Shown: piece by piece, positions 61,444 to 64,000 of the stretch
Numbering within the stretch: the first letter of the stretch is position 1
Layout of the letters: each line of letters opens with the position of its first letter
Assembly: GCA_041399065.1 (NCBI GenBank)
Contig: JAWKTN010000006.1
Coordinates: 558,001 to 622,000, forward strand
DNA: 64,000 nucleotides
Reading direction: 5' to 3'
Source of the DNA: JAGQPD01 sp020426865
GTDB taxonomy: Bacteria > Planctomycetota > Planctomycetia > Pirellulales > Pirellulaceae
The notes under the pieces: generated by a model
Database searches by the model: none
Told to the model about the DNA's origin: nothing
The model's input: the letters and a program-made list of their open reading frames with translations, nothing else
Position numbers and translations under genes: made by a program

Positions 61444-62232
61444 ATGATACACGTAAGTGATTTCCACAAAGCGTACGACCACACCATTGCGGTTGAGGGA
61501 TTGAATTTCGAAGTCGCCCCAGGACAGATCTTGGGACTGGTGGGGCCCAATGGCGCTGGCAAGACGACGACGCTGCGCGCGATCCACGGCGTGCTGCCGG
61601 CCAGCCGCGGCCACATCGAAGTGAACGGAAAACGGGTTGACGAATCTCCGTTGGAGACGAAAGCGTCCTTGGGGTTCATCCCCGACGACCCGCAATTGTT
61701 TGCCGACCTCACAGTGCGGCAGCACCTGGCATTTGTAGCCAGTGCCTATCGCGTCCAAGACGTCTCCAGTAAGACGTTGCGATTGCTGGACCAATTCGAA
61801 CTAACATCCAAGGTCGATGCCCGTGCCGGTGATCTGTCACGGGGAATGCGACAGAAACTCGCCATTTGTTGTGCGTATCTTCATGATCCAACGGCGATCC
61901 TGTTCGACGAGCCGCTCACCGGCCTGGACCCTCGGGGGATCCGCACGCTGAAACAGTCGATGCTTCAGCGGGCCCGCGACGGTGCGGCCGTCATCGTTAG
62001 CTCCCACCTACTGGCAATGGTCGAAGACATCTGTTCGCACGTCTTGATTCTCAAACTGGGTTCGCAAAAATTCTTTGGCCCCATCGATCAGCTCCGTTTG
62101 ACGTTTGCGGACAAGTCTGACGGGGCAACGCTGGAAGACATTTTCTTCCGCGCCACCGAGGAGTCCGCGACGGCGGAGCATTCAATCGACGCAACGCCGA
62201 TCGAATCGCCAGAACCGGTAACGATCTCATGA
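61444..62232 (+). CDS. ABC transporter ATP-binding protein
   Basis: The 262-residue ATPase has Walker A (GPNGAGKTT at residues 34-42), a Q-loop, the signature LSRGMRQ and Walker B (AILFDEPLTGLDP). It belongs to the exporter-type (CcmA-like) group. Its stop overlaps the start of the permease gene, so the two form an export pump of unknown substrate. The substrate cannot be inferred from neighbours. Confidence 0.94.
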   Translation: MIHVSDFHKAYDHTIAVEGLNFEVAPGQILGLVGPNGAGKTTTLRAIHGVLPASRGHIEVNGKRVDESPLETKASLGFIPDDPQLFADLTVRQHLAFVASAYRVQDVSSKTLRLLDQFELTSKVDARAGDLSRGMRQKLAICCAYLHDPTAILFDEPLTGLDPRGIRTLKQSMLQRARDGAAVIVSSHLLAMVEDICSHVLILKLGSQKFFGPIDQLRLTFADKSDGATLEDIFFRATEESATAEHSIDATPIESPEPVTIS

Positions 62233-63914
62233 AACCGCTCATTCCCCTGTGCCTATTGCAACTGGTCGCCACGCACGCGACCGCCAAACTACGACGTTCG
62301 GCACGCGGGTTTTGTACGCCGCGGAAGCTGATTCTATCGACGCTGGCGATTCTGATGGCCGCCATTTGGCTTGGTAACGCCACACTGAGCGTTTTCTACC
62401 GCGAGTCAGCCAAGCCCGAGACACTCAGCTGCCTGATTCCGCTTTCGCTGCTCGCGTATGCGGTGTGGCATGTTTTGCGACTGGCATACAATCGTCCGGA
62501 AGAAGGCCTGGAATGGACACCGGCGGAACTGGAAGTACTGCATGGAGCTCCCCTTACTCGACGCGACTTGATCCTCTATCGCCTGACCATGGTCGCCATG
62601 GCTGGCATCTTCAAGGCCGGTTGCTTTGCGCTGCTCATGTTGCCAGATTTCCCCAATCTACTCCTAAGCTTTGCGGGGGCATTCCTGGCACTCATGTCCA
62701 TGGACGTCTATCGGATGACCTTGGAAGTCTATGTCTGCGGGCTCACGCGGCGTACCTATCATCGGCTGCGCGCCGGAGCGTTAATAGCGATGTGCCTAGT
62801 TGCGGCGAGTGTCTGGACCAGTTCCGGTATTGTGGCCGAAGATGCTTCGTCGTCCCCGGTGGGCGTGGTCGGGAACATAGTGGCGGCCGCCGCACCGTGG
62901 CAGCAACATACCTGGATCGGCCGGACACTTGATTCGCCGTTTCGCGTCTTCTACATGCTCATGTCCGCTCCCGATCTTTCCGCGACAACATGGGTGGCAT
63001 TCGCCATCAGCGTCATTATTCTCGTGGACCTGGTCCAGGTGCTATTGATCGTCGATCGCCGTACGGGGCAAAAAGTCCAACGTCGTCAGCGTGGCGACTA
63101 TGATCGGTTGCGGGCCTCTCTTCCAACAAGGGCCGATGGGCACGGACCGAACGAAGGGCCCACGGTGACGCGCGCGATCCGACTGCCCCGGGTCCCCTGG
63201 TTTGCCGGCATCGGCCCGATCGTCTGGCGACAGTTGCTCGGCGCATGGCACTACTCTGGCAGCTTACTGGTGGCCTTGGCGGTGCCGACGGTGCTGGCCT
63301 GCGGCCCGTTGATCTTGGTGCAGGACCGAATCAAGATGGCGATCAACGTCGTGGGGGCCTTGGCTTTTTACTCGTTCTTGCTGTTGCCGACGGCCCTGAA
63401 GTTCGACTTTCGGCGAGACATTGATCGAATGGCGGTCTTAAAATCCTTGCCGATCCGGCCGCTGGCCGTCGTGCTGGGTCAACTATCGACGCCGGTCTTG
63501 ATCGCCAGTGTGTATCAGGCAGCGGTGCTGGCAGTCACTGGGATTGTCCGTCCGGTATCCCCAGTACTATTGATTTCGGCGATGCTGCTGATGTTGCCAT
63601 TGAACCATTTGATCTTCGCGCTCGACAATCTGATCTTCTTGCTTTTTCCGTATCGGGTCAATCAGGAAGGGATTGAAATCTTCCTGCGCAGCACACTGAC
63701 GTTTACGGCCAAGGGAATGTTGTTCGGATTTGCTACGGCCTTGCTATTCGGGTGGGCAATGATCACTCCAGTATTCGCGGCACATTGGATTGATGCACGA
63801 CTGTTGTTCGTGATCGGCGTTTGGTGCATATTATTGTCATTTGCGGTGGGTTGCACATGGTTGTTGACGCGCACGTTCACGCGATTCGACCCCAGCCAGG
63901 ATGTACCCGCATAG
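62229..63914 (+). CDS. ABC exporter membrane protein
   Basis: The 561-residue protein has about ten hydrophobic segments (for example LILSTLAILMAAIWLGN, LLIDRRTGQ preceded by VIILVDLVQVLL, and FATALLFGWAMITPVFA). It lacks ATPase motifs and overlaps the ATP-binding gene by four bases. It resembles bacterial ABC-2-like permeases of the exporter type. The remaining 86 bases of the window show nothing. Confidence 0.85.
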   Translation: MKPLIPLCLLQLVATHATAKLRRSARGFCTPRKLILSTLAILMAAIWLGNATLSVFYRESAKPETLSCLIPLSLLAYAVWHVLRLAYNRPEEGLEWTPAELEVLHGAPLTRRDLILYRLTMVAMAGIFKAGCFALLMLPDFPNLLLSFAGAFLALMSMDVYRMTLEVYVCGLTRRTYHRLRAGALIAMCLVAASVWTSSGIVAEDASSSPVGVVGNIVAAAAPWQQHTWIGRTLDSPFRVFYMLMSAPDLSATTWVAFAISVIILVDLVQVLLIVDRRTGQKVQRRQRGDYDRLRASLPTRADGHGPNEGPTVTRAIRLPRVPWFAGIGPIVWRQLLGAWHYSGSLLVALAVPTVLACGPLILVQDRIKMAINVVGALAFYSFLLLPTALKFDFRRDIDRMAVLKSLPIRPLAVVLGQLSTPVLIASVYQAAVLAVTGIVRPVSPVLLISAMLLMLPLNHLIFALDNLIFLLFPYRVNQEGIEIFLRSTLTFTAKGMLFGFATALLFGWAMITPVFAAHWIDARLLFVIGVWCILLSFAVGCTWLLTRTFTRFDPSQDVPA

Positions 63915-64000
63915 GAGCGTCACAACACAGTTTTACGGAAAGCTGCGGAGGGCAATAATCATAAAAAGCCAAAGCGGCATCGGCCGATCTGCCAATTAGC

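Overview
The window looks like a chromosomal segment of a planctomycete, probably of the Pirellulales. The grounds are an excisionase-type HTH fused to a receiver domain, a PEP-CTERM protein, secreted proteins with planctomycete-style architectures (CehA-like, LRR plus discoidin, multiheme-HEAT-TPR) and a gene pair that fits methanopterin-linked C1 metabolism. The genus cannot be read from the sequence.

The central discovery is a chromosomal integron at about 9.6-34.9 kb. An IntI-type tyrosine recombinase (33396-34928, + strand) diverges from an array in which every cassette gene lies on the - strand. I find 18 attC-like sites, most about 90 bp long. Each is an imperfect inverted repeat with AAC/GTT outer boxes and the unpaired extra bases typical of attC, and each sits just 3' of a cassette gene. 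The cassettes encode toxin-antitoxin pairs (RelE/ParE-like, PIN, DUF4160/DUF2442), small lipoproteins and membrane proteins, a beta-carbonic-anhydrase-like protein, a CbrC-like protein, an SRPBCC pair, an ankyrin protein and several unknowns. The cassette next to the putative attI is a toxin-antitoxin pair.

The array is heavily invaded by retroelements. A class-C-like group II intron (D, 14985-22338, + strand) interrupts the R'' box of one attC. Two copies of a different intron (B and C, - strand) sit head to tail, with no spacer, inside the domain V hairpin of D. Copy B also carries an IS630-family element. A third member (A, 24233-26308) and a 5' fragment of a fourth (E, 12696-13339) sit at one identical position in the L'' arm of two other attCs. 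Only A keeps an intact reverse transcriptase and an intact domain V. A RAYT-like HUH transposase gene with TAGACCCTCCATTT repeats lies near a broken PIN cassette.

The flanks are ordinary chromosome. On the left are nrdR, a receiver/HTH regulator, smc, a FlgI-like lipoprotein with HEAT repeats and a GNAT gene. On the right are dnaJ-like/rnpA/yidD, a CehA-like secreted protein, a DUF3465 gene, an alpha/beta hydrolase, a CitG-like/PTPS-like pair, a FliG-like protein, an LRR-discoidin protein, mutS, a small kinase-like gene, a phosphofructokinase, a PEP-CTERM protein, a molybdopterin oxidoreductase next to an aldehyde dehydrogenase, an octaheme-HEAT-TPR protein, DUF1569, an ArsR-type regulator, two Gfo/Idh/MocA oxidoreductases and an ABC exporter pair. 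I see no rRNA, tRNA or CRISPR array.
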